In this document: piece after piece, positions 21,800 to 31,127 of the stretch
How positions within the stretch are numbered: position 1 is the first letter of the stretch
How the letters are laid out: every line of letters starts with the position of its first letter
From: JAAFIP01 sp043769005
GTDB lineage: Bacteria > Pseudomonadota > Gammaproteobacteria > Burkholderiales > Burkholderiaceae_C
Assembly: GCA_043769005.1 (NCBI GenBank)
Contig: JAYVJV010000048.1
Location: 1-40,315, forward strand
Length of the DNA stretch: 40,315 nucleotides
Reading direction: 5' to 3'
Notes under the pieces: generated by a model
What the model saw: the letters and a program-made list of their open reading frames with translations, nothing else
What the model was told of the DNA's origin: nothing
The model's database searches: none
Program-made: the position numbers and the translations under genes

Positions 21800-23236
21800 A
21801 TGACAACCACCCCCAGCCAACCCCTGCGCCAGATCAAAGACCTGCCCGGGCCACGTGCCTGGCCTTTTGTCGGCAATCTGTTACAGGTGACTCCAGAGAG
21901 AATCCACCAAGACGTGGAGCAGTTGTGCAAACAATACGGAAAGTATTGTCGCGTGTATTTTGGGCGTAGGGCGGTTTTGGTGGTGGCGGATCAGCAAGCC
22001 ATTGCCAGCATGCTGCGTGCGCGGCCCGAGACCTTTAGTCGGCCGACGCTAACCCGTCAAATCACGCAGGAAATGGGTGGCAAGCCGGGGCTGTTTTTGG
22101 CCGAGGGCGCTGAGTGGCGCAACCAGCGGCGTATGGTGATGGCCGGGTTTGCGCCCGGGCCCATCAAGTCGTATTTTCCGGCGATTGTGCAGGTAGCCCA
22201 CCGCCTACAGCGCCGCTGGAGCATCGCGGCGCAAGCGCAAAGCAGCATAGATTTGTCGGCCGACCTGAAACGCTACACCGTTGACATCATTGCCGGGCTG
22301 GCCTTTGGCTGCGAGGTCAATACCCTGGAGGCAGGCGAGGACGTTATCCAGCGCCATCTGGACGAAATTTTGCCCGCCACCATGCGCCGTAGTTTGGCGA
22401 TATTTCCCTACTGGCGCTACGTCAAGCTGGTGCAAGACCGCCGCTTGGACCGAAGTGTGGCTGGCATGCAAACCGAGGTAGCCAAGCTGATTGCCCAGGC
22501 CCGCCAGCGCATGCAAGAGCGGCCCGAGCTGCATGACAAACCCGGCAATCTCCTGGAGGCCATGATTGCCGCTGCCGACCAGCCGGGCAGCGGCGTAGAT
22601 GACGATGCCGTGGCAGGCAATGTGTCCACCATGCTGCTGGCCGGTGAGGACACCACAGCCAACTCCATTGCCTGGCTGATTTACCTGCTCAAGCGCAACC
22701 CGCACGCACTGCAATTGGCTACACAGGAGGTGCAGCGTGTGGCACCAGACAGCACGGTACTGCGCCTGGAGCAGATGGACGCACTGACCTACTTGGATGC
22801 TTGCATCAACGAGTCCATGCGCATCAAACCCGTTGCCCCTTTTATGCCGCTGGAGGCCGTGCATGACACAACCGTGGGCGACGTGCAGGTGCCCCGGGGC
22901 ACCGTGGTGTGGGCGGTGCTGCGCCATGACACCGTAGATGCTGCCAGCTTTGCAGATCCCTTGGCCTTCCAACCCGAGCGCTGGCTTGCCAACGCGGACA
23001 GTGCGCTGGCGCAGGGCAAACGCGCCGCCATTCCCTTTGGCTCAGGCCCACGCACCTGCCCCGGCCGCTACCTGGCCTTGCTGGAGATCAAAACCGCCAT
23101 GGCGATGCTGCTTTCGCAGTTTGTCATTGAATCGGTAGACACGCCAGACGGCCAGGAGGCGCGCGAGCTGATGGCCTTTGTCATGTCGCCCGTGGGGCTG
23201 CGCATGCGCCTGTCACGCGTTACAGTGACCGCTTGA
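21800..23236 (+). CDS. Cytochrome P450
   Basis: A 478-residue class P450. The I-helix oxygen-activation motif is AGEDTT at residues 281-286. The ExxR pair is Glu338 and Arg341 in NESMR. The heme-ligand loop is FGSGPRTCPGRYLA with Cys420. The opening LPGPRAWPFVGNLLQV is typical of fatty-acid or xenobiotic-type P450s, and no membrane anchor or fused reductase domain is visible, so it needs separate redox partners. The flavin reductase-like gene 46 bases downstream is a neighbour but is not a known P450 partner type. The substrate is unknown. No Shine-Dalgarno is obvious before the ATG. Confidence 0.95.
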   Translation: MTTTPSQPLRQIKDLPGPRAWPFVGNLLQVTPERIHQDVEQLCKQYGKYCRVYFGRRAVLVVADQQAIASMLRARPETFSRPTLTRQITQEMGGKPGLFLAEGAEWRNQRRMVMAGFAPGPIKSYFPAIVQVAHRLQRRWSIAAQAQSSIDLSADLKRYTVDIIAGLAFGCEVNTLEAGEDVIQRHLDEILPATMRRSLAIFPYWRYVKLVQDRRLDRSVAGMQTEVAKLIAQARQRMQERPELHDKPGNLLEAMIAAADQPGSGVDDDAVAGNVSTMLLAGEDTTANSIAWLIYLLKRNPHALQLATQEVQRVAPDSTVLRLEQMDALTYLDACINESMRIKPVAPFMPLEAVHDTTVGDVQVPRGTVVWAVLRHDTVDAASFADPLAFQPERWLANADSALAQGKRAAIPFGSGPRTCPGRYLALLEIKTAMAMLLSQFVIESVDTPDGQEARELMAFVMSPVGLRMRLSRVTVTA

Positions 23237-23282
23237 TGCGCCCCTGTGGCCAGTCCGTCTTCAGCCGTTATCCTTCCCGCCC

Positions 23283-23897
23283 ATGTCCATCCACTTCTAC
23301 GAACCGCGCAACGGCCACGGCCTGCCGCATGACCCGTTCAACGCCATCGTTGGCCCGCGCCCGATCGGTTGGATATCCACCCGCTCCAAAGCAGGCGTAA
23401 ACAACCTGGCACCGTACAGTTTTTTCAACGCCTTCAACTACACGCCACCCATCATTGGCTTTTGCAGCATTGGCCACAAAGACAGCGTGCGCAACGTGCA
23501 GGAGAACGGCGAGTTTGCCTGGAACCTGGTCACCCGCCCTCTGGCCGAAGCCATGAACCAAAGCTGCGCCGCCATGCCGCCCGAGGTGAGCGAGTTTGCA
23601 CTGGCAGGCCTCACGCCCGTGGCTTCGCGCCTCATTGCCGCGCCGCGTGTGCAGGAGAGTCCTGTGTCCTTTGAATGCCGCGTCACGCAGATCGTGCAGT
23701 TGCAGGGCTCGGATGGTGAGCAGATGCAAAGCTGGCTGGTGCTGGGCGAAGTGGTCGCCGTGCATATCGCGCAGCATCTGCTGGTGAACGGCGTATACGA
23801 CACCGCAGCTGCCCAGCCCGTGATGCGCGGCGGTGGCCCGGCAGACTATTTCAGCATTGGGCCTGAGCAGCTGTTTCGCATGCACCGTCCACGCTGA
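23283..23897 (+). CDS. Flavin reductase-like (FMN-binding split-barrel) protein
   Basis: A 204-residue protein of the DIM6/NTAB flavin reductase family: FNAIVGPRPIGWISTRSKAG, then NNLAPYSFFNAFNYTPPIIG, then KDSVRNVQENGEFAWNLVT. These are the conserved FMN-binding blocks. Family members (established knowledge) bind FMN and may reduce it with NAD(P)H for partner monooxygenases, or act on unknown substrates. It follows the P450 gene by 46 bases on the same strand and may be cotranscribed; a functional link is inference. Confidence 0.9.
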   Translation: MSIHFYEPRNGHGLPHDPFNAIVGPRPIGWISTRSKAGVNNLAPYSFFNAFNYTPPIIGFCSIGHKDSVRNVQENGEFAWNLVTRPLAEAMNQSCAAMPPEVSEFALAGLTPVASRLIAAPRVQESPVSFECRVTQIVQLQGSDGEQMQSWLVLGEVVAVHIAQHLLVNGVYDTAAAQPVMRGGGPADYFSIGPEQLFRMHRPR

Positions 23898-23917
23898 GGG
23901 CATGCATGCAAGGGTAA

Positions 23918-24865
23918 CTACTCCACCGCCGGACGCAGGGGCCTTCGAGACTCTCGCCGCGCCACCCAGAGCGTAGCCGCGCTGATGAGCATGCCACCCA
24001 GGATGGCACTCAGGGTAGGCACATCGCTAAACAACAGCCAACCCATCAATGCTGACCATACCAGCTCCAAAAACTTCAGGGACTGGGTGGCAGAAATATC
24101 GGCACGTTTAAAGGAGCGGGTGAGGCAATAATGCGCTGCACTACCCAAAGCACCACACAGCATAAAGCCAGCCCACTGCCAGGCAGTGGGCGCACTCCAG
24201 TGCATTAAAGCCAAGGGCAAGCTCAGCAACGTTACGCTGATGCCTTGCCACAGCAAGATGGTTCCCGTAGTCTCATAACGGGTGAGTGCCTTGGTCACCA
24301 AAAAAGAGGCCGCAAACAAGGGTGCTGAAGCCAGCATCAGCAGGTGGTACCAGCCATGGTGAGCGGCCATGCTGAACTGGGGTCCCACTACGATCATCAC
24401 CCCCGCAAAGCCTATTGCGGTGGCCAGCCAACGCTCCCAACGCATCGGTTCATGCAGAAAAAAATAGGCACCGAGCATAATAAATATCGGTGTGGTAAAG
24501 CCAATCGCCGTCATATTGGCCAGCGGAATCTGGGGTAGGGCGCTAAACCAGAAAAACAAGGCCAGTGTGTGTAGTGCGCCGCGTGCAAATTGCCCACCCA
24601 TATGCTGTGGCCGAAACGCCACCAGACCATGCCTGAGCAGCATAGGCAGTAGTACCACCAGGCCGCAGGCATAACGCAAAAACTGCGCCTCAAATGGATG
24701 GATTTTTTGCGCCAAGCCCCGCATCACGGCATTGAGCAGGCAAAACAGTAGCCCCGCGCAGGCGGCCCATATTAGCGCCCGGGTGCTTGGGCTCAGGTGG
24801 TGCGTGTGGTGGTGCAGGCGCTGGATAACCCAGGCAATCGGGTTGGCTGATGAGGGACTGTGCAT
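23918..24865 (-). CDS. EamA/DMT-family transporter
   Basis: A 315-residue membrane protein with ten predicted hydrophobic helices in two repeated EamA halves. The first half begins near ALIWAACAGLLFCLLNAVMR and contains FWFSALPQIPLANMTAIGFT and PIFIMLGAYFFLHEPMRWER. The second half contains SFKRADISATQSLKFLELVW and ends with ILGGMLISAATLWVARRES. DMT transporters (established knowledge) export metabolites such as amino acids or S-adenosylmethionine, and the substrate cannot be inferred here. It is convergent with the flavin reductase gene and divergent from the acyl-CoA ligase gene. Confidence 0.93.
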   Translation of the reverse strand: MHSPSSANPIAWVIQRLHHHTHHLSPSTRALIWAACAGLLFCLLNAVMRGLAQKIHPFEAQFLRYACGLVVLLPMLLRHGLVAFRPQHMGGQFARGALHTLALFFWFSALPQIPLANMTAIGFTTPIFIMLGAYFFLHEPMRWERWLATAIGFAGVMIVVGPQFSMAAHHGWYHLLMLASAPLFAASFLVTKALTRYETTGTILLWQGISVTLLSLPLALMHWSAPTAWQWAGFMLCGALGSAAHYCLTRSFKRADISATQSLKFLELVWSALMGWLLFSDVPTLSAILGGMLISAATLWVARRESRRPLRPAVE

Positions 24866-25038
24866 GGATGCACCGAGTATGCTCGATACAGGCCTGAAGA
24901 TGTAATAACCAAATTTACCCAGCTACTTCGGCACTTTTGCATATGTGCAGGAATGGCGTTCGCACTGTTCCTGGGCCCCATTACCTGCAAGATGCGAGAT
25001 ACTACGGCAGTTACCCAATCCAAAAAGGAGACCCGCCC

Positions 25039-26682
25039 ATGCTAGGCCTGATGCAATCGCAACCGCAACTGATCTCATCCCTCATCGAATTCGCCGACCA
25101 GCACCATGCAGACACCGAGATCGTCTCGCGCCGGGTGGAGGGTGATATCCACCGCTACACCTGGAGCGATGTCGCCAAGCGTTCGCGCCAGGTAGCTAAT
25201 GCGTTGGATAGCCTCAAGCTGGCCTTTAGCGACCGCATTGCAACCCTGGCCTGGAACGGCTACCGCCACCTGGAGCTGTACTTTGGCGTGAGCGGCTCGG
25301 GCAAGGTGCTGCACACGCTGAACCCGCGCCTGCACCCTGACCAAGTGGTGTGGATCGCCAACCACGCCGAAGACCAGGTGTTGTTTTTTGACATGAGTTT
25401 TCTGCCCCTGGTGCAGGCCGTACATGCGCGTTGCACGACGATTAAGCACTTTATTGCCCTGTGCGATGCGGATAAATTGCCTGCGGACAGCGGCATACCG
25501 GGCTTGCAAAGCTACGAGGCATGGATCAACAAACAATCGGCCACCTACGCTTGGCCCAGCTTCGACGAAGACTCCGCCTCCAGCATGTGCTACACCAGTG
25601 GCACCACAGGCAACCCCAAGGCGGCGCTGTACAGCCATCGCTCCACCATCATGCACGCCTATGCCGCCGCGCTGCCCGACGTAATGTGCCTGAGTGCCCG
25701 CGACAGCGTGCTGCCTGTGGTGCCGATGTTCCATGTCAATGCCTGGGGCATTCCCTACAGCGCGGCGCTCACGGGCTGCAAGCTGGTGTTTCCTGGCCCA
25801 GCGCTGGACGGCAAGTCAATTTACGAGCTGCTGGAGACTGAGAAAGTCAACTTTGCCGCGGGCGTTCCTACGGTGTGGCAGATGCTGCTGGGGCATATGA
25901 AACCTGCGGGCCTGAAGTTCAGCGCGCTCAAGCGCACTGTAATCGGCGGCAGTGCCTGCCCCCCGGCCATGATTGCGGCTTTTCAGGACGACTACGGCGT
26001 AGAAGTGCTGCACGCGTGGGGCATGACCGAGATGTCGCCCCTGGGCACCATGTGCACTTTGAAAAACAAGCACCTGGATCTGCCCGCAGCCGAGAAGATG
26101 AAAATCCGTCTCAAGCAAGGCCGCGCTATTTTTGGTGTGGACATGAAGATCGTGGGCGAAGACGGCCAGGCTTTGCCACACGATGGCAAAGCCTACGGCG
26201 ACCTGCTGGTCAAGGGGCCTTGGGTCGTGCGCGAATACTACAAAGGCGAGGGCGGTGACCCGTTACTCAAAGACGCGCAAGGCGCTGGCTGGTTCCCCAC
26301 AGGCGATGTGGCCACCATTGATGCCGATGGCTTTATGCAGATCACCGACCGCAGCAAAGACGTGATCAAGTCGGGGGGAGAATGGATCAGCTCGATTGAC
26401 ATTGAAAACATCGCCATGGCGCACCCGGCCGTGCAGATGGCCGCCTGCGTGGGCATGCCGCACCCCAAGTGGGACGAGCGGCCGATTGTGGCCGTGGTTA
26501 AGCGCCCGGGCGTGGAGGTGACGCGCGACGAGCTGATTAAGTTTTATGACGGCAAAACCGCCAAATGGCAGATACCGGACGACGTGGTGTTTGTCGACGC
26601 GATACCGCTGGGTGCCACGGGCAAGATGCAAAAGATGAAACTGCGCGAGCAGCTCAAAGACTACCGGTTGCCCAGTCTGTAA
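25039..26682 (+). CDS. Medium/long-chain fatty-acid-CoA ligase (AMP-binding)
   Basis: A 547-residue ANL-superfamily ligase. The ATG at 25039 follows AAAAAGGAG; an open frame further upstream is not needed. The P-loop YTSGTTGNPKAALYSHRST starts at residue 185. The adenine-binding region is HAWGMTEMSPLGT, the hinge is GWFPTGDVATIDADGFMQIT followed by DRSKDVIKSGGEWISS, and the catalytic lysine lies in PLGATGKMQKMKL. The overall pattern matches AlkK-type medium-chain acyl-CoA synthetases. It activates a carboxylic acid with ATP and CoA through an acyl-adenylate. It is not in an obvious operon; the PhoD gene follows by 24 bases. Confidence 0.94.
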   Translation: MLGLMQSQPQLISSLIEFADQHHADTEIVSRRVEGDIHRYTWSDVAKRSRQVANALDSLKLAFSDRIATLAWNGYRHLELYFGVSGSGKVLHTLNPRLHPDQVVWIANHAEDQVLFFDMSFLPLVQAVHARCTTIKHFIALCDADKLPADSGIPGLQSYEAWINKQSATYAWPSFDEDSASSMCYTSGTTGNPKAALYSHRSTIMHAYAAALPDVMCLSARDSVLPVVPMFHVNAWGIPYSAALTGCKLVFPGPALDGKSIYELLETEKVNFAAGVPTVWQMLLGHMKPAGLKFSALKRTVIGGSACPPAMIAAFQDDYGVEVLHAWGMTEMSPLGTMCTLKNKHLDLPAAEKMKIRLKQGRAIFGVDMKIVGEDGQALPHDGKAYGDLLVKGPWVVREYYKGEGGDPLLKDAQGAGWFPTGDVATIDADGFMQITDRSKDVIKSGGEWISSIDIENIAMAHPAVQMAACVGMPHPKWDERPIVAVVKRPGVEVTRDELIKFYDGKTAKWQIPDDVVFVDAIPLGATGKMQKMKLREQLKDYRLPSL

Positions 26683-26706
26683 AAACGCGGCGAGGCGCAA
26701 CAGGCT

Positions 26707-28248
26707 ATGGACAGAAGATACTTTTTGCACACTGCAAGTAGCGCTGCCCTGATAGCCGCAACGGGGCGCTTGGCTGCGCAAACGTTGGCGCACAACCCAT
26801 TTACGCTGGGCGTGGCATCGGGTTCGCCCGCACTTGACGGCTTTGTGCTGTGGACACGCCTGATGGCTGCGACCGGAGGCGAACCACTGCCCCACGCGCC
26901 GATTGAAGTGCGCTGGGAGCTCGCTAGCGACGAGGCTTTTCAGCGCATCGTGCAATCGGGCGCGGCGCTGGCCTTGCCCGATGCCGCCCACAGCGTGCAT
27001 GTGGAGGTAGTTGGTTTGGCAGCAGGAGTGGCGCGGTATTGGTACCGCTTCAGAGTGGCCGATGCCATCAGCACCGTGGGGCGCACCCGCACCTTGCCCG
27101 CGCCGCAGAGCACCGAGCGCTTGCGCCTGGCGCTGGCTTCTTGCCAAAACTACGAACACGGCTACTTTGGTGCGTACCGCCATATGGCCCAGGAGGATCT
27201 GGACTGTGTGCTGTTTGTGGGTGACTATATTTACGAATACGGCATCACGCCCAACCGGGTACGTCAACACAACAGCCCGACCTGCACCACCTTGGATGCC
27301 TACCGTGCGCGTTACGCACTTTACAAGTCCGATGCTGACTTGCAATTGGCCCACGCCGCTTTTGCGTGGGTAGTGACCTGGGACGACCACGAGGTGGCCA
27401 ACGACTATGCCGATGACCGGGGAGAGGCGGATCGGGGCGCGACGTTTTTGGCGCGCCGCGCTGCTGCCTACCGCGCCTACTGGGAGCACCAGCCTTTGCG
27501 CCGCGCCCAAGCGCCTCGGGGTGCCGCTGCGCAGTTGTACCGCCGCTACCCTTGGGGGCGCAGCGCCAACCTGCATGTTCTGGACACGCGCCAGTACCGC
27601 GACTACCAGGTCTGCACACCACCCCATGAGGGCGGTTCGCGCACTATCCAGGATAAAAACTGCCCAGCGAGGCGGGAATCGACAAACAGCCTGTTGGGTG
27701 CCCAGCAGGAAAAATGGCTGAACGAGGGGATGCAGCGCAGCACCGCAGCTTTTGAGATCGTCGGCCAGCAATCCATCATGGCGCAAATGCGCATGACGGC
27801 CACGCGCAGCCCCGACCCGCAGCCCGCAGATTCGTTTTGGAATGACAGTTGGGACGGCTACCCCAACGCTCGTAAAACGGTCTTGGAGTCATGGGGTGTC
27901 AAAAAAAATGTGCTGACTTTAGGCGGCGATGTGCACGCCACCTACGTCAGCGATTTGCAGGCCGAGTTTGACGACCCGCAGTCGCCGGTGCTGGCCACGG
28001 AGATTGTGGGCACATCCATCAGCAGCCCGAGTTGGCCGCAGGCCGCTACCGAGCGGGTGCTGCGTAACAACCCGCACATGAAATTTGGCAAAAGCGACCA
28101 GCGCGGCTACTGCGTGCTACAGGTGCAGGCCAGGCAGGCCAGTGTCGATTTGCGGGTGATCGACAATGCACGGGAGCTGGGCAGCCCGGTCAGCACCGCC
28201 GCCAGTTTTGTGGTGGAGGCGGGGCGGCCAGGCGCGCAACGTGTGTAG
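26707..28248 (+). CDS. phoD: PhoD-family alkaline phosphatase/phosphodiesterase
   Basis: A 513-residue secreted metallophosphatase. The leader MDRRYFLHTASSAALIAATG carries a twin-arginine pattern, and PhoD enzymes are usually Tat-exported. The PhoD N-terminal domain starts FTLGVASGSPALDGFVLWTR. Active-site blocks are SCQNYEHGYFGAYRHMA, VGDYIYEYG with Asp173, WDDHEVANDYADDRG and GGDVHATYVSD. PhoD (established knowledge) is a Ca/Fe-dependent phosphomonoesterase or phosphodiesterase that frees phosphate outside the cytoplasm. It follows the acyl-CoA ligase gene by 24 bases and is convergent with the glucan synthase gene. No Pho box was recognised. Confidence 0.94.
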   Translation: MDRRYFLHTASSAALIAATGRLAAQTLAHNPFTLGVASGSPALDGFVLWTRLMAATGGEPLPHAPIEVRWELASDEAFQRIVQSGAALALPDAAHSVHVEVVGLAAGVARYWYRFRVADAISTVGRTRTLPAPQSTERLRLALASCQNYEHGYFGAYRHMAQEDLDCVLFVGDYIYEYGITPNRVRQHNSPTCTTLDAYRARYALYKSDADLQLAHAAFAWVVTWDDHEVANDYADDRGEADRGATFLARRAAAYRAYWEHQPLRRAQAPRGAAAQLYRRYPWGRSANLHVLDTRQYRDYQVCTPPHEGGSRTIQDKNCPARRESTNSLLGAQQEKWLNEGMQRSTAAFEIVGQQSIMAQMRMTATRSPDPQPADSFWNDSWDGYPNARKTVLESWGVKKNVLTLGGDVHATYVSDLQAEFDDPQSPVLATEIVGTSISSPSWPQAATERVLRNNPHMKFGKSDQRGYCVLQVQARQASVDLRVIDNARELGSPVSTAASFVVEAGRPGAQRV

Positions 28249-28271
28249 GCCAACCCAGGTGCCTCGCCTGG

Positions 28272-31001
28272 CTAAGGTATCCGGCGTAGCGACCAACGCG
28301 TGTACCAACGTGTGTACCAGCGTGGCTCAGTAGTAGGCTGTAGGGCTGATTGTTCGGGCGAGCTGGCGGCAAAAGCGCACAACATCGACGCAAGGTAGGG
28401 CAGTGCTTGCAGCGCCAACATCAGCATCCACACGGCCGACTCGGTATGCCCGGTTTTGCGGCTGATAGCGGTGCCGACGATAGCCAGTAGCAAGGCGCAG
28501 AGCAGTAAAAATTCTTCGCGGGCTGGTGCCAGTACTTTGGCCCACCGCAGCCGCAGCTTGCTTAGGTTTGGGGTGGGCTGAGTTGCATTGAGTGCCGTGG
28601 GTAGGGCACCCCCTTTGGAGGTCACCTGGAACACGCCTGCCTGGTAAAACAACCCAGCCATCACGCCGCGTGCAATGGCGTGGGACAGCGCCATGCCTGC
28701 GACAGCAGCACCCAAAATGCCACCCGCCGTGCAAGGTACGCGCCGCCAGTACAGCAGCGGCCCCATCACCAGCTTGGCTGCACAAAAAACCGCCAGCGGC
28801 AGCATAAACAAGGTAACCGGTAAAGAAAAATACTGCGGCAAAGCCAGCACACCCATGGTCCACAGGAGTGCCGCTAAAACAAAAACGAAATGCAGCAAGT
28901 CACCCACCCAAGGCAGCCAACCGGCAACGAAGTGGTAGCGCTGCCCCTGTGAGAGCGATGTGGCGCTGCTGCTCCCCAGCAGCGCGCGCCAATGCGCCTT
29001 GAGGATTTGCATGCCACCCTGAGCCCAGCGCTGGCGCTGCTTTTTGAAGGCGGTAAAACTGTCTGGTGTCAGGCCCTCGCCCATCACCTGGTCGACATAC
29101 ACGGTTCGCAGACCCTGGCGCATCAATCGCAGACCCAGCTCAGTGTCTTCGCACATGCACCACTCAGACCATTGGCCATGCGCGCGCAAGGCGCTGGCGC
29201 GAATCATGGTCATCGTGCCGTGCTGAATGATGGCATCGCGCTCGTTGCGGTGGTGCATGCCGATGCGAAAGAAGCCGTCGTATTCCCAGTTCATCATCTT
29301 GCGAAACACGCTGCCACCCCAGTCGCGGTGGGCCTGCGGTGCCTGCACAATGCCGACGTGCGCATCATCAAAATAGCCTACCAGCGCGCGCAACCATTGC
29401 GGTTTGACGATGTAGTCTGCATCGACCACCGCCACCACTTCGGCACGCGCGTCGCACTGGCCCAGGGCATAGTTAAGCGCTCCGGCCTTGTAGCCGGGCC
29501 ATTGGGGCAAGTGGATAAACCGAAAATTTGCAGGTAGCCGCGCTACGTAGTCGCGCACGGGCTGCCACAGTGCATCGTTTTTGGTGTTGTTGTCAATCAC
29601 CAGCACTTCATAGGCCTGGTAGTCGAGTTGGTGCAGACTGTCGATGGTGGCGATCACCATCTCGGGTGGCTCGTTGCAGCAGGCCAGGTGGATAGAGACA
29701 AAAGGCTGCTTGGCCACCGGAGCCAGCGGCAAAGGTTGAAACTTTCTTTGCAAACTGCCTTCCCAAAACAGCTCGACAAACTCAAACAAATGCGAGATCA
29801 AAATCGCCACCATGATGAGGCAGGTGGGCACCAGTAGAGCCAGCATCACCCAGTCGCCTGCGCGCATGTAATGCAACAAGGGTAACGACACCACGACGGT
29901 GGCTAAGGACACGACCAGTTGCGCCGTAGTGGCAAATGCAGTGCGGGCGAGCGCACTGAGGGTGGCAAAACGGGTGAGAAACCATACTAAAAATGCAAAA
30001 CCCGACACCGACGAGGCCAAGGCTTTGGCACGCCAATAGGGGTCGGGCACCACAGGGCCAGAAAAGGCAAACTTGGGTTGCCTCGCCGCGTCGAAAACCC
30101 CCCAGTACGCACCCGCACGGCCTTCTTCGGTTTGCTTCCAGGGCTGGTCGTAGGCTTCAATAAAAAAGTAGTCCAGCTTGTCGGCGTATGCCCGCTGCGC
30201 GAACTGGCGTACAAACGCTGCTTGTGCGGCGGAGCTTGGTTGGGCACGCTTGATGGTGTCGCCACTGCTGGGGTAGCCTATTTCGCCGATAACGATTTCT
30301 TTGCCTGGAAACCTTGCGCGCACACGCGCTAGCCGCTCAAAGGACTCGTCCACAGCGGTCTCTATGCCCACACCTTCCCAGTACGGCAGTAGGTGGATAG
30401 TGATGAAGTCGACATGCTCGGCCAGCTCGGGGTGCTTGATCCACACATGCCATGGCTCGGCGGTGGACACAGGTACTTTGGCATTGGCCCGCGCCCGCTG
30501 CAAAAAAGGAATCAATTGCGCTGGGGTGAGTTGCTTTTTAAGTACCGTTTCGTTGCCGATAATGAGTCGCTTGACGTTGGTATGCGCTGCGGCTAGCGAG
30601 AGCGCGGCAGCCATTTCGCGCTCGTTGCTCTCCCAGTTGTCGTCCAACCAGGCTCCCAAAGTAAGTTGCAGTCCGTGCTGCGCTGCCAAGGCGGGCAACT
30701 GCGGAAACTGCGCTGCGCTGTAGGTGCGGATTTTGTCAGTCAGGCTAGCCAGTTGAGCCATGTCACGCGCCATGGTCTGGTCGGCCGGTGCGTGCCGCAC
30801 CCAAGGCGCGTCGGATCGACCAAAGGGGGCATATGTCAAGCCGTGCACGCGCGCCGCGACATCGGGCGCGGCGATGGTGATGCCCATCCACGACCACGCG
30901 GCGTAGTTGAGTGTGGCCACCAGCGCGGCGAGAACCAAGGCGGCACGCACCACACGGGCGCTGGCCGCTGGGCCGACATGGGAAGAAAACAGTTTGGGCA
31001 T
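28272..31001 (-). CDS. Bifunctional GH17-GT2 membrane beta-glucan synthase (NdvB-type)
   Basis: A 909-residue fusion from the ATG at 31001. An N-terminal helix (about 18-45) leads to a GH17-like domain: RVHGLTYAPFGR, RLIIGNETVLKKQ with acid/base Glu151, and VIGEIGYPSSG with nucleophile Glu240. Helices at about 330-405 precede a GT2 domain with VDADY (Asp527, Asp529), CEDTELGLRLMRQG and KKQRQRWAQGG (Q655/R658/W659), the processive-synthase set. More helices follow to the C-terminus. Similar GH17-GT2 fusions in rhizobia and Pseudomonas (NdvB) make cyclic beta-1,3/1,6-type glucans. Here the product is inferred to be a periplasmic or capsular beta-glucan. A longer TTG-started frame to 31082 is not accepted. 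Confidence 0.92.
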   Translation of the reverse strand: MPKLFSSHVGPAASARVVRAALVLAALVATLNYAAWSWMGITIAAPDVAARVHGLTYAPFGRSDAPWVRHAPADQTMARDMAQLASLTDKIRTYSAAQFPQLPALAAQHGLQLTLGAWLDDNWESNEREMAAALSLAAAHTNVKRLIIGNETVLKKQLTPAQLIPFLQRARANAKVPVSTAEPWHVWIKHPELAEHVDFITIHLLPYWEGVGIETAVDESFERLARVRARFPGKEIVIGEIGYPSSGDTIKRAQPSSAAQAAFVRQFAQRAYADKLDYFFIEAYDQPWKQTEEGRAGAYWGVFDAARQPKFAFSGPVVPDPYWRAKALASSVSGFAFLVWFLTRFATLSALARTAFATTAQLVVSLATVVVSLPLLHYMRAGDWVMLALLVPTCLIMVAILISHLFEFVELFWEGSLQRKFQPLPLAPVAKQPFVSIHLACCNEPPEMVIATIDSLHQLDYQAYEVLVIDNNTKNDALWQPVRDYVARLPANFRFIHLPQWPGYKAGALNYALGQCDARAEVVAVVDADYIVKPQWLRALVGYFDDAHVGIVQAPQAHRDWGGSVFRKMMNWEYDGFFRIGMHHRNERDAIIQHGTMTMIRASALRAHGQWSEWCMCEDTELGLRLMRQGLRTVYVDQVMGEGLTPDSFTAFKKQRQRWAQGGMQILKAHWRALLGSSSATSLSQGQRYHFVAGWLPWVGDLLHFVFVLAALLWTMGVLALPQYFSLPVTLFMLPLAVFCAAKLVMGPLLYWRRVPCTAGGILGAAVAGMALSHAIARGVMAGLFYQAGVFQVTSKGGALPTALNATQPTPNLSKLRLRWAKVLAPAREEFLLLCALLLAIVGTAISRKTGHTESAVWMLMLALQALPYLASMLCAFAASSPEQSALQPTTEPRWYTRWYTRWSLRRIP

Positions 31002-31127
31002 GCAGATGAAAGGTAGGAGCAATTGTGCCGTGTAAAGCCTTTGGTAGTCTGGACTTCCATGGGTTCCCTTACACTCGGTCAAATTTTGTGACCCATTGCC
31101 CTTTTTTACTCATTGCGCACACGGCTT

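Noticed and set aside
26263..27786. 507-codon open frame on the minus strand
   Set aside because: It is antisense to the acyl-CoA ligase and PhoD genes, whose catalytic motifs are intact. No domain is recognised in it.
31002..31082. TTG-started 27-residue extension of the glucan synthase
   Set aside because: The extra residues have no family similarity and the ATG at 31001 leads directly to the expected N-terminal helix.
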